A DNA stretch of 64,000 bases, taken from positions 1-64,000 of the forward strand of contig JARLHA010000040.1 of the NCBI GenBank assembly GCA_031292485.1. The letters run 5' to 3'. Of this stretch, positions 14,647-24,377 are shown piece by piece. The notes beneath the pieces were generated by a model. That model had not been told where the DNA came from, searched no databases, and worked only from the letters and a program-made list of their open reading frames with translations. The DNA is from Mucilaginibacter sp. Lineage in GTDB: Bacteria; Bacteroidota; Bacteroidia; Sphingobacteriales; Sphingobacteriaceae. A program made the translations under genes and the position numbers. The first letter of the stretch is position 1, and the number at the start of each line of letters is the position of its first letter.

Positions 14647-16584
14647 TTACTTATAGCTCCTTTGGGTAAGATGAACAAACTCAAAGTCCAGTATTTCTTT
14701 ATTTAATACTTCAGGTTGATTATCGCCTTTGTATTCCCATGCGGCAACGAATGCAAAATGGTCATCGTCGCGAAGGGCTTCACCCTCTGGTGTTTGCGAT
14801 TCAAGACGGAAGTGGCCACCGCATGATTCACGGCGCATTAAAGCATCGTCGACCATCAGTTCGCCCAACTCCAAAAAGTCGGCTACCCGGCCTGCTTTCT
14901 CCAACGCGGGGTTAACTTCTTCGTTTTCGCCCACTACAATGGCGTTTTTCCAGAAATCTGCCCGTAAAGCACTAATCAGGCCTTTGGCTTTGGTCAAACC
15001 TTCCGCAGTTCGTGCCATACCGCAGTATTCCCACATAATGTGGCCAAGGTCGCGGTGGTATTCGTTAACGGTTTTAGTGCCTTTCAGGGATAGCAGCTTG
15101 TTGATGCGCTCAATAACTTCCTGTTTCGTTTTTTCGAAGGCAGGGTGCTTAGCGTCCACTGGTTTTGGGCCGATGGTAGCCAGGTAATCGCCTAAAGTAT
15201 AAGGGATCACAAAATAACCGTCGGCTAAGCCCTGCATTAATGCAGAAGCACCTAAACGGTTAGCACCGTGATCGCTAAAATTACATTCGCCTAAAGCATA
15301 TAAGCCGGGCACGTTGGTGCTCAGGTTATAATCAACCCACAAGCCACCCATGGTATAGTGAACGGCGGGGTAGATGCGCATAGGTTGTGTGTATGGATCT
15401 TCGTTGGTGATCTGGTAATACATGTCGAACAGGTTGCCATATTTTGCAGAAACAGCATCCTTGCCCAAACGGTGTATCGCGTCGGCAAAGTCCAAAAATA
15501 CGGCTATGCCCGATCCGCCAACACCACGGTTGTCGTCAACCATTTCCTTGGCATTGCGTGATGCAACGTCGCGCGGAACCAGGTTACCAAATGACGGATA
15601 TTTTCTTTCCAGGAAGTAATCCCGGTCTTCTTCTTTTACTTCGTTTGCTTTAATAGCGCCTTTTTGCAATTGTTTGGCGATTTCTACCGTTTTTGGCGCC
15701 CAAACCCGACCGTCATTACGCAATGACTCCGACATCAGCGTCAGTTTTGACTGGTGGTCGCCGGTTACCGGGATACAGGTAGGGTGGATCTGTGTAAAGC
15801 ATGGGTTAGCAAAATACGCGCCGCGTTTATGGGCCCTCCAGGCTGCGGTAACATTTGAACCTATAGCATTGGTCGACAAATAAAATACGTTGCCGTAACC
15901 ACCTGTACATAACAATACGGCATGAGCTGAATGTGTATCAATACTGCCGTTGATCAAATTACGCGTAACAATACCTTTTGCCTGACCATCAACCAAAACA
16001 ACATCCAGCATTTCGGTGCGGGTGTACATTTTTACTTTACCCAAATGGATTTGGCGGTTTAGTGCCGAATAGGCCCCCAGCAATAACTGTTGTCCGGTTT
16101 GGCCCCTGGCGTAAAACGTACGCGATACCTGCGAGCCGCCAAAAGAGCGGTTATCCAGCAAGCCGCCGTATTCGCGAGCAAATGGTACGCCCTGGGCCAC
16201 ACACTGGTCGATGATGTTTACAGATACCTCCGCTAAGCGATAAACGTTGCCTTCACGGGCACGGTAATCGCCTCCCTTAATGGTATCATAAAACAAACGG
16301 TAAACGCTGTCGCCATCGTTCTGGTAATTTTTGGCGGCATTGATACCACCCTGCGCAGCAATAGAGTGCGCACGGCGCGGGCTATCCTGGAAACAAAATG
16401 CTTTAACATTATAGCCCAGTTCGGCCAGCGATGCAGCGGCTGACGCACCTGCAAGACCGGTACCCACCACAATAACGTCATACTTTCGTTTGTTGGCCGG
16501 GTTAACCAGTTTTAAGTTAAATTTATGCTTGCTCCATTTTTCGGCTAATGGACCTTCAGGAATTTTAGCATTTAATAAACTCAT
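14647..16584 (-). CDS. sdhA: Succinate dehydrogenase/fumarate reductase flavoprotein subunit
   Basis: The protein has 645 residues, the usual length of the Bacteroidota/epsilon-type enzyme. It has the FAD-binding loop [20 protein letters not shown] at about 40-59 and [17 protein letters not shown], in which His is the covalent FAD site. It also has [11 protein letters not shown] and [22 protein letters not shown], and a C-terminal capping domain. It oxidises succinate to fumarate (or the reverse) at the cytoplasmic face of the membrane. It follows sdhC by about 95 bp, a gap that contains a TTACGA-type degenerate array. Confidence 0.96.
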   Translation of the reverse strand: MSLLNAKIPEGPLAEKWSKHKFNLKLVNPANKRKYDVIVVGTGLAGASAAASLAELGYNVKAFCFQDSPRRAHSIAAQGGINAAKNYQNDGDSVYRLFYDTIKGGDYRAREGNVYRLAEVSVNIIDQCVAQGVPFAREYGGLLDNRSFGGSQVSRTFYARGQTGQQLLLGAYSALNRQIHLGKVKMYTRTEMLDVVLVDGQAKGIVTRNLINGSIDTHSAHAVLLCTGGYGNVFYLSTNAIGSNVTAAWRAHKRGAYFANPCFTQIHPTCIPVTGDHQSKLTLMSESLRNDGRVWAPKTVEIAKQLQKGAIKANEVKEEDRDYFLERKYPSFGNLVPRDVASRNAKEMVDDNRGVGGSGIAVFLDFADAIHRLGKDAVSAKYGNLFDMYYQITNEDPYTQPMRIYPAVHYTMGGLWVDYNLSTNVPGLYALGECNFSDHGANRLGASALMQGLADGYFVIPYTLGDYLATIGPKPVDAKHPAFEKTKQEVIERINKLLSLKGTKTVNEYHRDLGHIMWEYCGMARTAEGLTKAKGLISALRADFWKNAIVVGENEEVNPALEKAGRVADFLELGELMVDDALMRRESCGGHFRLESQTPEGEALRDDDHFAFVAAWEYKGDNQPEVLNKEILDFEFVHLTQRSYK

Positions 16585-16678
16585 TTTTTCAGTATTTACG
16601 ATTTTAGAATTACGAGTTACGATTTTGGATTGCTGAATTCATCATCCCGAAACCGTCCTTCGTAAATAAAATATCTTG
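16585..16678. repeat. TTACGA-type array between sdhC and sdhA
   Basis: ACGATTTTAGAATTACGAGTTACGATTTT repeats a TTACGA unit with about 7-9 bp steps. The same family appears at 28070-28100 and 40186-40265. Confidence 0.6.
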
Positions 16679-17455
16679 TTATCTTGTGAAATAATAATAA
16701 ACAGGCATCGCTGCGAAACCTAATGGGATAATTACCGCAAACAGCCATGTACCTATAAAGGAAACTATCGGCGTATATTTACGATGTACCCATCCAAGCG
16801 TGCGGAATGCGCTTTGAAATCCATGTTTCAGGTGAAACGATAAGGTGCCCATCGCTATCACATAAAATATCACGTAAATCAAATTGGTGAAACTGCTTTC
16901 CACACGTGCATGCAGGTCTTTTACCCTCACGATCTCGAAATTATTTTCGGTAGTAACCGATTTTTCGAAATTGGGTGATGTTGGGATATAAGGAACCGCT
17001 GTTGTTTCGTCAGTCGCCAAATTGGTTTTATACTCAATAAATCCAACTTTGCCGCTGTATTTATAGTTGTACCAAAAATCGCTCATGTGGATCACGATGA
17101 ACAAAAACAGGATGGAACCCAGCAGCCCCATGTTTTTTGACGACCAGCCAGCGTTTGTACTGCTAACTTCAGCATAACGTACCGGCCTGGCTTTGCGGTT
17201 TTTAATGGTTAAAACCAGCGCATAAATGGCATGTACCAAAATGCTCAGGTAAAGCAGGTAAGCAATAACTTCAATAGGTGGGAAATGGGTAAGGAAGTTG
17301 GCATAAACGTTAAAGCCAAAACCGTTATCGTTTTTAAATAACAACAGGTTACCCCCAAGGTGCACAATTAAAAACGTGCACAAAAACAAGCCCGTTAAAG
17401 CCATGATCAGCTTCTTCCCCAACGATGAGTTAAAGGTTTGTTTGAATTCGCTCAT
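16679..17455 (-). CDS. sdhC: Succinate dehydrogenase cytochrome b558 subunit
   Basis: A 258-residue membrane protein with five hydrophobic spans, the single-subunit diheme type found with this class of SdhA. Candidate heme ligands are His32 in TFLIVHLGGN, the His in YLSILVHAIY, the His in FIVIHMSDFWY and the His in SFHLKHGFQSAFR. It anchors SdhA and SdhB and passes electrons to or from menaquinone. It is first in the operon. Upstream, CTTTTGCCATTTAATAAATACTTTTGCC contains TACTTTTG, a possible -7 box. Confidence 0.93.
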   Translation of the reverse strand: MSEFKQTFNSSLGKKLIMALTGLFLCTFLIVHLGGNLLLFKNDNGFGFNVYANFLTHFPPIEVIAYLLYLSILVHAIYALVLTIKNRKARPVRYAEVSSTNAGWSSKNMGLLGSILFLFIVIHMSDFWYNYKYSGKVGFIEYKTNLATDETTAVPYIPTSPNFEKSVTTENNFEIVRVKDLHARVESSFTNLIYVIFYVIAMGTLSFHLKHGFQSAFRTLGWVHRKYTPIVSFIGTWLFAVIIPLGFAAMPVYYYFTR

Positions 17456-17692
17456 TATAATTCAGATTTATTTGGCAAAAGTATTTATTAAATGGCAAAA
17501 GATATAAATGGATTTGGCTTATTACCGGGCATTTGGTTATTTAGAAACAATCTAAAAAAGTAGTGTTAAAAGCCAAGTGTCTGCGAAGGTTTTATTGTTA
17601 CAACAAAATGCATACATCAAATTTTACGTAAAAAACTATTTCTCGCCAATATTGCTTTTTTTCCTGATTTTTGGTTCTTTGTTCTTCACTCT
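17456..17692. other. Gap upstream of sdhC
   Basis: About 240 bp of AT-rich DNA. It holds the likely sdhC promoter (a TACTTTTG box on the minus strand at 17474-17481) and otherwise no recognisable structure. Confidence 0.4.
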
Positions 17693-18358
17693 TTAATCAA
17701 TCGCCAGTACCTTATCTTTTGCTATCGCAAAGATCCTGTCGCTTTTATTGCTGCGGATGGCAACCCTGCCGGTAAATTTGCCGAAAGAAGGCAGAATGGC
17801 CTGTTTAGCACCAAAAGCAAAGCATGGCAACGTGATATGCTGTCGTGCCTTGCCCGCCAGGCTGATACCCGGGTGGATATGTCCGCAAAATACATAGCCT
17901 GGGGCATCTTTCAGGTACTCATCAATAAGCGGATGATGCAGCATCAGGAAGGGCCCTATGAGCAGCTCATCGTGTATAATAATATGGAGGTTATGGTAAT
18001 GCGTCTCATCGATGATATCATGGTTCCCTTTGATCAGGATGATCTTCAGTTTGGGGAACTGGCTTCGCCATAAAATAAACCAGTCCCAGTCGGCATTCAT
18101 ATCGCTATGAAAAAAATCACCCAGCAAGATCAGTTTTTCGGCCTTGTGCTCAAAAATAAGATCCGATAATACGGCCAGTTCGTTTTGTTCCAGATCAAGC
18201 GGTACGGCTATCCCTGCTTTGCGGAAATGCCCTACCTTACCCAAATGCACATCCGCAGCAATCAAAGCTTTTTCCTGTTGCCAGTAGATGGCTTTTTGAG
18301 GTAATAGATAAAGATCCTGATTTTTTAGTTCGAAATGCACAGTCGTACCCAATATCAT
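17693..18358 (-). CDS. pdeM: Ligase-associated DNA damage response metallophosphoesterase PdeM
   Basis: The 221-residue protein carries the calcineurin-like metal motifs in order: ADVHLGKVGHFRK at about 34-46, LLGDFFHS at about 78-85, IKGNHD at about 109-114, HHPL at about 140-143 and CGHIHPG at about 158-164. Single-domain proteins of this size with FRKAGIAVP belong to the PdeM family, which is linked to Lhr helicase, ligase and exonuclease genes in DNA repair. Those partners are not beside it here. Metal-dependent phosphoesterase activity is secure; the repair role comes from the family. Confidence 0.85.
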   Translation of the reverse strand: MILGTTVHFELKNQDLYLLPQKAIYWQQEKALIAADVHLGKVGHFRKAGIAVPLDLEQNELAVLSDLIFEHKAEKLILLGDFFHSDMNADWDWFILWRSQFPKLKIILIKGNHDIIDETHYHNLHIIIHDELLIGPFLMLHHPLIDEYLKDAPGYVFCGHIHPGISLAGKARQHITLPCFAFGAKQAILPSFGKFTGRVAIRSNKSDRIFAIAKDKVLAID

Positions 18359-18688
18359 CCCGCAAAAGTAATGAAGCCAATCGGAAGTTCGATTGAAGTG
18401 ATATAGTTAATTTAAACTACAGTTGAAGTGGGCATAGAATTAGTTTAGATATTCCCCCTTTAAATATGCCCCATAGGGGCTACCGCTTTGTAGATATATA
18501 AATAATAAATGAAAATTGCCACGTTAGTGGCTACCCTTGGCGAATTGGGTAGCCGCTGACGCGGCAATAAATGGGGGTGAATTAAGTTCTACAAAGCGGT
18601 AGCCCCGATGGGGCAATTGTTTTGTAGATAGAATTTAAGTTAAGATTAATCCAATTCCGAAATCGAAAATCCGACTTCCGAAATTCAA
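18359..18688. repeat. Gap holding a large inverted-repeat element (18468-18614)
   Basis: The arms at 18468-18494 and 18588-18614 are 27 bp each (GCCCCATAGGGGCTACCGCT and so on) with one mismatch. Inside are nested arms TTGCCACGTTAGTGGCTACCC and GGGTAGCCGCTGACGCGGCAA, also mostly complementary. The 147-bp element can form one long hairpin. No gene is seen in the gap. Confidence 0.75.
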
Positions 18689-19813
18689 CTAAAGATTTCC
18701 CCTTACTTCCTGTTCTCTTTCAATCGCTTCAAACAAGGCCTTAAAATTACCTGCGCCGAATGATTTGGCGCCTTTGCGCTGGATGATCTCGAAAAACAAG
18801 GTTGGCCTGTCTTCTACCGGTTTGGTAAAGATCTGCAACAGGTAGCCCTCATCATCCCTGTCCACCAAAATGCCGAGGCGTTTTAATGGCTCCAGGTCCT
18901 CATCAATATGCCCCACACGGTCAAGCAGTTCATCGTAGTATGAAGTAGGGACGGTTAAAAACTCAATACCCCGGTTTTGTAGCTCGGTTACGGTTTCGAC
19001 AATGTTATGGGTGGCCAGGGCAAGGTGCTGCACGCCTTCGTCCTCATAAAACTCCAGGTATTCTTCAATCTGGCTTTTCTTTTTGCCTTCGGCAGGTTCA
19101 TTTATCGGGAACTTTACATAGCCATTTCCATTGCTCATTACCTTGCTCATCAGGGCCGAGTATTCGGTACTGATCATTTTATCATCAAAGGTTAATATGT
19201 TTTTAAAGCCCATTACCTCTTCATAAAAGTTAACCCACTCGTTCATTTTATGCCAGCCTACGTTGCCCACACAATGATCAATATACTGTAAACCGGTTGA
19301 AGTCGGGTTGTAGGTGCTTTCATGCTTTTGATATCCCGGCAGGAAAATACCCTTATAGTTTTTGCGCTCTACAAACAAGTGCACGGTTTCACCATAAAGC
19401 TTAATGCCACTCATCCGCACTTCGCCGTTTTCATCCTTTAAAGTTTGGGGTTGCAGGTATGCTACAGCACCACGACTGGTGGTTTGTTCAAAAGCATCAT
19501 AAGCATCATCAACAGATAAAGCCAATACCTTTACCCCATCGCCATGTTTTTTAATATGCTCGGCAATTGGATGTTCAGAATGCATTGGTGTTGTTAATAC
19601 TAAACGTATTTTGCCTTGTTGTAATACATACGACGATCTGTCGCGCACCCCTGTTTCAGGCCCTGCATACGCCAAATCGCTAAAGCCGAAGGCGGTTTTA
19701 TAGAAGTAGGCAGCCTGCTTGGCATTGCCCACATAAAATTCAACATGATCGGTACCGTTCAACGGTAAAAAATCAGCTGTCGGGTTTGGTTTTTCTATGG
19801 TTAATGTTTCCAT
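18689..19813 (-). CDS. hppD: 4-hydroxyphenylpyruvate dioxygenase
   Basis: The 374-residue protein has two VOC halves. The catalytic half carries the iron ligands: His in LQYIDHCVGNV at about 177, His in VQHLALATHNI at about 257, and Glu in LFFEIIQRKG at about 336. The C-terminus (FGAGNFKALFEAIEREQ) is the family's closing helix. It converts 4-hydroxyphenylpyruvate to homogentisate, the second step of tyrosine breakdown. It lies downstream of hmgA on the same strand, with a facing pair of repeat arrays between. Confidence 0.96.
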   Translation of the reverse strand: METLTIEKPNPTADFLPLNGTDHVEFYVGNAKQAAYFYKTAFGFSDLAYAGPETGVRDRSSYVLQQGKIRLVLTTPMHSEHPIAEHIKKHGDGVKVLALSVDDAYDAFEQTTSRGAVAYLQPQTLKDENGEVRMSGIKLYGETVHLFVERKNYKGIFLPGYQKHESTYNPTSTGLQYIDHCVGNVGWHKMNEWVNFYEEVMGFKNILTFDDKMISTEYSALMSKVMSNGNGYVKFPINEPAEGKKKSQIEEYLEFYEDEGVQHLALATHNIVETVTELQNRGIEFLTVPTSYYDELLDRVGHIDEDLEPLKRLGILVDRDDEGYLLQIFTKPVEDRPTLFFEIIQRKGAKSFGAGNFKALFEAIEREQEVRGNL

Positions 19814-19932
19814 TGTTTTCTTTGTTGAAATGTTGTAATGTTGGAATGTTGTAATGTTATTACGTGGTTGGATTTTTATAGTCGACAGGCTAACTTTTCA
19901 ACCTTACAACATTCCAACCTTACAACAGATTC
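19814..19932. repeat. Facing GTTGTAAT-type arrays
   Basis: The left array GTTGAAATGTTGTAATGTTG continues in 8-bp steps to about 19859. The right array CAACCTTACAACATTCCAAC (19898-19926) is its inverted counterpart. They would form an imperfect hairpin in the hmgA-hppD transcript. The same family is at 21098-21253, 45740-45875, 51468-51598 and 53560-53636. Confidence 0.7.
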
Positions 19933-21087
19933 TCACATCCAGCTCTTATAATAATCCCCGTCCTCAATTTTAATTGCATCCTCAGTCAGCATCAGCGGTT
20001 TAAAAGGGTCTATCATCACCGCCAGTTCGTCGGTTGATTCCTTGCCGATGGATTTTTCCACCGCGCCGGGGTGCGGCCCATGCGGGATGCCGCCGGGGTG
20101 CAGGGTTATTTGTCCTTTTACCACGCTTTTGCGGCTCATAAAGTCGCCATCTACATAATAAAGCACCTCGTCGCTGTCTACATTGCTGTGGTTGTATGGG
20201 GCAGGGATAGACAGCGGATGGTAATCGAATTTGCGCGGCACAAAGGAGCAGATGACAAAATTATGCCCCTCAAAGGTTTGATGTACCGGCGGCGGCTGGT
20301 GCAGGCGGCCCGTTATCGGCTCAAAATCATGGATCGAAAATGCCCAGGGGTAATGGAAGCCGTCCCAGCCAATAAAATCAAAAGGATGTGTGCCGTAGAT
20401 GTAGGGATAAATGAGGCCCTGTTTTTTGATGAGTACTTTAAAATCGCCTTTCTCGTCGTGTGTTTCAAGGTCGGTGGGGCGTTTAATATCGCGTTCGCAG
20501 TACGGCGAAGCTTCTGTAAGCTGGCCGTAAGCGTTGGTATAGCGTTTGGGTACCCGTATCGGGCTAAAGCTTTCCACAATAAACAGGCGGTTATCCGGCG
20601 TATCAAATTCCATTTGGTAAATGGTGCCACGCGGGATCACCAAATAATCGCCATAGGCAAATTTGATATTGCCATAACCGGTTTTCAGTGTGCCCGATCC
20701 TACATGGATAAACACTACCTCATCGGCCTGGCTGTTTTTGTAGAAATAATCCGTCATGGATTTGCGCGGGGCAGCCAGCGAGATATGCAGATCGCTGTTA
20801 ACCAGTACAGGTTTGCGGCTTTTTAAATAATCGTCTTCCGGCTCAATTTTAAAACCGATGAGGCTGGTATGTTTCAGGTGCTTTTCGCGGGCTATCTTCG
20901 GTTCCACAGAATAGGGTTCGCCCAACTCCTTTACCAGCGTTGGCGGGTAAGCATGGTACACCAGCGAGTACAGGCTGGAGAAACCTTCGGTAGATACCAG
21001 CTCTTCGGCATATAAACTACCATCGGGCTTACGGAACTGCGTATGCCGCTTTGGCGGGATAGCTCCTAAAGTATGATAAACAGGCAT
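19933..21087 (-). CDS. hmgA: Homogentisate 1,2-dioxygenase
   Basis: The 384-residue cupin protein has the signature HSNVDSDEVLYYVDGDF at about 288-304 (His and Glu iron ligands) and HPGGIPHGPHPGA at about 321-333 (third His). GWDGFHYPWAFSIHDFEP and HQTFEGHNFVICSFVPR are typical of the family. It opens homogentisate to maleylacetoacetate. Many homologues are slightly longer; this is the shorter bacterial form. It precedes hppD on the same strand. Confidence 0.95.
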   Translation of the reverse strand: MPVYHTLGAIPPKRHTQFRKPDGSLYAEELVSTEGFSSLYSLVYHAYPPTLVKELGEPYSVEPKIAREKHLKHTSLIGFKIEPEDDYLKSRKPVLVNSDLHISLAAPRKSMTDYFYKNSQADEVVFIHVGSGTLKTGYGNIKFAYGDYLVIPRGTIYQMEFDTPDNRLFIVESFSPIRVPKRYTNAYGQLTEASPYCERDIKRPTDLETHDEKGDFKVLIKKQGLIYPYIYGTHPFDFIGWDGFHYPWAFSIHDFEPITGRLHQPPPVHQTFEGHNFVICSFVPRKFDYHPLSIPAPYNHSNVDSDEVLYYVDGDFMSRKSVVKGQITLHPGGIPHGPHPGAVEKSIGKESTDELAVMIDPFKPLMLTEDAIKIEDGDYYKSWM

Positions 21088-21774
21088 GGGGTTATTTTTG
21101 TTGGAATGTTTTAATGTTGTAAAGTTGGAATGTTGAAAAAGTCATCAACCCAAACAATTCAGTACAAAATATTTAACAAGCAGAAAGGTTGAATAGTTTT
21201 AAGCCGGATGTTGTATTAACATTACAACCTTCCAACTTTACAACCTTTCAACAGCCTTACAACAAATTAGTATTGCGCCAAAACGATCTTAGCGAGCACA
21301 GCATCCCTGAAAGAAGAAGCATCACTCATGGAAGTGAGGCCCAGGGAAAATAGAAAATGCCTTTGTATGCTCATAACGGTTAAGCAAAGTTAGTTGTAAT
21401 ATATGTTAATTGCAATAGGAGGTTGATTAGGTTAATTGAGTTGATTAAGTGAGTGGTTGATTGGGTTGGGTAGTCCGAAAGTCGGGAAGTCCGGAAGAAG
21501 CTTCAACTATCGATGGGTAACCCGTGGAATTTGGCTGAAGCCAATATTTTCGCGCCACTTTACCCGTTGGTTAAAACCGACGGCAATGAACCTGAAATAG
21601 CTTGTAAATTCTTTTAATTCATTGTCGTCCCTTTTAAGGGACGGGGCAAGGTAAACAAAGAGCTTGGGGCTTTAGCCAAAATTTGGGGATCAGCAGCAAA
21701 ATGAATTGAACGTCCTTCTATCAACCCAATCTAACCTAATCAACCCAAAAACAACGTAATCAACTTAATCCACA
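21088..21774. other. Long gap upstream of hmgA with repeat arrays
   Basis: Facing GTTGTAAT-type arrays lie at 21098-21135 and 21220-21262. A small frame at 21267-21374 is listed separately. Then come GTTGATTGGG-type steps at 21421-21470 and the inverted form AATCAACCC at 21720-21770, with CTTTAGCC/GGCTTTAGCC-like pieces between. No larger gene is seen. Confidence 0.5.
21267..21374 (-). CDS. Possible 35-residue peptide
   Basis: ATG 21374-21372 to TAA 21269-21267 encodes MSIQRHFLFSLGLTSMSDAS and continues with a short amphipathic end. Nothing identifies it. It stands out only because it is the sole start-to-stop frame free of the surrounding repeats. It may be a chance frame. Confidence 0.25.
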   Translation of the reverse strand: MSIQRHFLFSLGLTSMSDASSFRDAVLAKIVLAQY

Positions 21775-21975
21775 GGGAAATCGCTTTTAAAACAGGGGGC
21801 TCCGCTGGAGCCATTAAAATTCAATCGTGCATACTATAAACAGGTAGTTCCGCTGGAACTATTGCCGCTTTCTGTTTAAAACTCCAGAGGAGTCACCTGT
21901 TTATAGCATAATTAAAGTAGCTGACGGCTCCGCAGGTGCCTCCTGATAGCCATTAATTTTTAAAAGCGATTTCCC
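21775..21975. mobile_element. MITE-like element with perfect 18-bp terminal inverted repeats
   Basis: GGGAAATCGCTTTTAAAA (21775-21792) and TTTTAAAAGCGATTTCCC (21958-21975) are perfect inverted ends of a 201-bp segment without a coding frame. Inside, TATAAACAGGTAGTTCCGCTGG faces CAGAGGAGTCACCTGTTTATA, giving a second stem. AATCAACCC-type arrays lie on both sides. The size and termini resemble a non-autonomous transposable element. No target-site duplication is obvious (ACA before, TGA after). It could instead be a structured palindromic repeat. Confidence 0.6.
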
Positions 21976-22046
21976 TGACTTAATCCAACTTAATCAACCC
22001 AATCAACTAAAAATTATTAAGTTTGAAAAACCAATAATACAAATCC

Positions 22047-23042
22047 ATGAAATTAGTATCCTACAAAACCGAAGACCGTGAGCATTTGGGTGTTTACGTA
22101 AAAGGGCATATTTACAACCTTAACTCCTGCGATAAGCTGCTCCCCGATAACATGAATGAATTTTTATGGGGAGGCGATGAGCTGATGGAGCGCGCGCACC
22201 GTATTAATGATGCCATTGCCGCAGGTACGCTGGAGGCTAAGGAGGAATTGTTTTTTGAGATGATGGCGCCTGTGCCGCACCCAACCTCGTGCAGGGATGG
22301 TTATGCATTCAGGCAGCATGTGGAATCGGCCCGCCGAAACCGCAAAGCGGCTATGATCCCGGAGTTCGACCAATACCCGATATTCTACTTCACCAACCAC
22401 AACGCTATACAGGGCATCGGCGAGATAGAATGTATGCCCGATCATTTCGAGAAACTTGATTTTGAGCTGGAAGTGGCCGTGGTATTGAATAAAAAGGCCC
22501 GTAACATTAAAGCCGCAGATGCTGATAGCCTGATAGCCGGCTACATGATCATGAATGATATGAGCGCCCGCACCCTGCAAATGGAAGAAATGCTGCTGAA
22601 CCTTGGCCCTGCCAAAGGCAAGGATTTTAGCACCGTAATAGGCCCCTGGCTGGTAACCCCCGATGAACTGGAGAAATACAAAATAGCCCCAAAAGCCGGG
22701 CATACCGGTAATGCTTATAATTTGGAGATGAAGTGTGCCGTAAACGGTATCCAGGTATCAAAAGGCAATATGGCTGATATGGACTGGACCTTCGCCGAAA
22801 TTATTGAGCGTGCTGCCTACGGCTGCGATGTGCTGCCCGGCGATGTAATCGGCTCCGGCACGGTAGGCACAGGCTGCTTTTTAGAACTTAACGGCACCGG
22901 CCTGCTTAACGACCCCAACTATCAAACCCAATGGCTAAAAGACGGGGACCTGGTGGAGATGGAAGTAACTGGTTTAGGCATGCTGGGTAATATTATTAAA
23001 AAGGCTAACAGCGATTTTTCGATCCTCAAACTAAAAAAATAA
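22047..23042 (+). CDS. Fumarylacetoacetate hydrolase family protein
   Basis: The 331-residue protein has a small N-terminal domain and then the FAH fold: FYFTNHNAIQG, CMPDHFEKLDFELEVAVVLN with the metal-binding acidic residues at about 141-148, AGYMIMNDMSARTLQ, GPAKGKDFSTVIGPW, and DVIGSGTVGTGCFLEL near the end. Next to hppD and hmgA it most likely cuts fumarylacetoacetate to fumarate and acetoacetate, closing tyrosine breakdown. The fold is shared by other hydrolases, so the substrate comes from context. It is divergent from hmgA. No maleylacetoacetate isomerase gene is in the window. Confidence 0.85.
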   Translation: MKLVSYKTEDREHLGVYVKGHIYNLNSCDKLLPDNMNEFLWGGDELMERAHRINDAIAAGTLEAKEELFFEMMAPVPHPTSCRDGYAFRQHVESARRNRKAAMIPEFDQYPIFYFTNHNAIQGIGEIECMPDHFEKLDFELEVAVVLNKKARNIKAADADSLIAGYMIMNDMSARTLQMEEMLLNLGPAKGKDFSTVIGPWLVTPDELEKYKIAPKAGHTGNAYNLEMKCAVNGIQVSKGNMADMDWTFAEIIERAAYGCDVLPGDVIGSGTVGTGCFLELNGTGLLNDPNYQTQWLKDGDLVEMEVTGLGMLGNIIKKANSDFSILKLKK

Positions 23043-23501
23043 ACTAAGTCCAAATAAACAAGCAAGTCATGCTGAACTTGTTTCAGCACCCCACACGCTA
23101 AACCGCGCGCTAAGTAAACGGGCGCTGAACCGCTTGCCTGGTCGCCACCTGTCAACTGCTCAGCAAGTGAGATCCCGATATGCATCGGAATGACGTGGTG
23201 GATATTGGTCGTTCGTTCTATTTTAAGTACTGGGTAGATGTGGAACAGAACGGAATAAAAATGTAAATAGGTCATTAGGTCATTGAGTCATTGGGTCACT
23301 GGGATGGTGGGTGAAGCAGCCTTTATTTGCCATGGACTATGGTTCATCGCCCATCGACTTAAAAAACTGTTTCACTTTGTTCCGGCATTGTTCAATATCC
23401 AAAAAAGAACGAACGACCTGAAAACATAATTGCCGAAACCGTGCGGCATATTTTGATCGCTAATTTGTTTATCTTCACAAATTGCAAAGTAACCGGGCCT
23501 G
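23043..23501. repeat. Gap with inverted and dispersed repeats
   Basis: At 23067-23194 there is a GTCATGCTGAACTTGTTTCAG...GGAATGACG element, a type common in many bacteria. GGTCGTTCGTTCT (23207-23219) faces AGAACGAACGACC (23406-23418) as perfect 13-bp inverted ends of a 212-bp segment. The 22 bp at 23396-23417 recur exactly at 26061-26082. An 8-bp GGTCATTGA-type array lies at 23270-23302. No gene is seen. Confidence 0.65.
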
Positions 23502-24224
23502 ATGAGATTTTACATTATATTTATCAGTATTTGTTTAATAACTGCAAACAGGTGTTTTTCGCAAACCTGCGTAATAGCCAAGATAACCTATAGTGGCAGG
23601 GATACCAGCATTGTTATCGGCGCTGATACCAAATTCAATAATTATGTACTGAATAAAAAAACAAACGAGTTTGATACCACAGTTTTTTACGCGCATAAAC
23701 TGTTTAACCGCGGCAAAATTACCTATGCCACAATAGGATATGGCCCCGAAGTTCAAAGACGGGTTGCTGACAGTGTGTGCCGTCTCAATTTGTCGGTTAA
23801 TAGTACTTACATTATTTATTTTCACGAATACAAAAGGCAGTTGTTGCTTTATTTGCAGGATATTAAAAAGCATTCACTTAAGCTGTATAACCGGGTGTTG
23901 GCAAAAAATCAACCTTACATCAGCCAGACTATTTTCGCGGGGTTTGACCACGGGAGGCCATTTTTGCTGCACTTGTTATTTTCAGTAAGTCCGTTTTATG
24001 GTATTGATATGCAAACTGAAAACGGCCCATTGGCTGCTGCGGGCGACCTCGACGCTATACAGTCTGCCCTTGATATGGATAAAACTTGGGCGGGCGGTAC
24101 ACTGGCAGGCATAAGAAAACTCTTAAAGATGGAAGCCATTGCCCGTCCTGACAAAGTTGGGCCTCCTTTTGAGTTTTATATCATCCATAAAACTAAAGCA
24201 GAGACGCTTACCTATAAACAATAA
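23502..24224 (+). CDS. Secreted proteasome-beta-like Ntn-hydrolase, putative
   Basis: The 240-residue protein starts with a signal peptide (MRFYIIFISICLITANRCFSQ) and a likely cut after SQ. The mature chain would then begin TCVIAKITYSGRDTSIVIGADTKF. This matches the start of proteasome beta/HslV proteins: Thr1, the G.VI.AD strand with Asp, and further on YAHKLFNRGKITYATIGYG, where Lys fits the position of proteasome Lys33. FAGFDHGRPFLLHLL and GPLAAAGDLDAIQSAL resemble later strands. Known family members are cytosolic threonine peptidases or amidohydrolases; an exported form is unusual. Activity is inferred. No partner gene is nearby. Confidence 0.6.
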   Translation: MRFYIIFISICLITANRCFSQTCVIAKITYSGRDTSIVIGADTKFNNYVLNKKTNEFDTTVFYAHKLFNRGKITYATIGYGPEVQRRVADSVCRLNLSVNSTYIIYFHEYKRQLLLYLQDIKKHSLKLYNRVLAKNQPYISQTIFAGFDHGRPFLLHLLFSVSPFYGIDMQTENGPLAAAGDLDAIQSALDMDKTWAGGTLAGIRKLLKMEAIARPDKVGPPFEFYIIHKTKAETLTYKQ

Positions 24225-24377
24225 AAACGCAACATTGGAGAGGGTTTAAGCTGGTTGCCCTATCCAATTTAAGCTTAATTTAAGTTCGAAATTTAAAACA
24301 TCTTTCTGTATCATGCCACCTTCTAAAACAAAACTAACGACTTGTTTTTTATCCCAAATAAACCTCACATTTGCGGC

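Noticed and set aside
20071..20826. Plus-strand frame of about 251 codons inside hmgA
   Set aside because: Antisense to a certain gene with all catalytic motifs; no family features.
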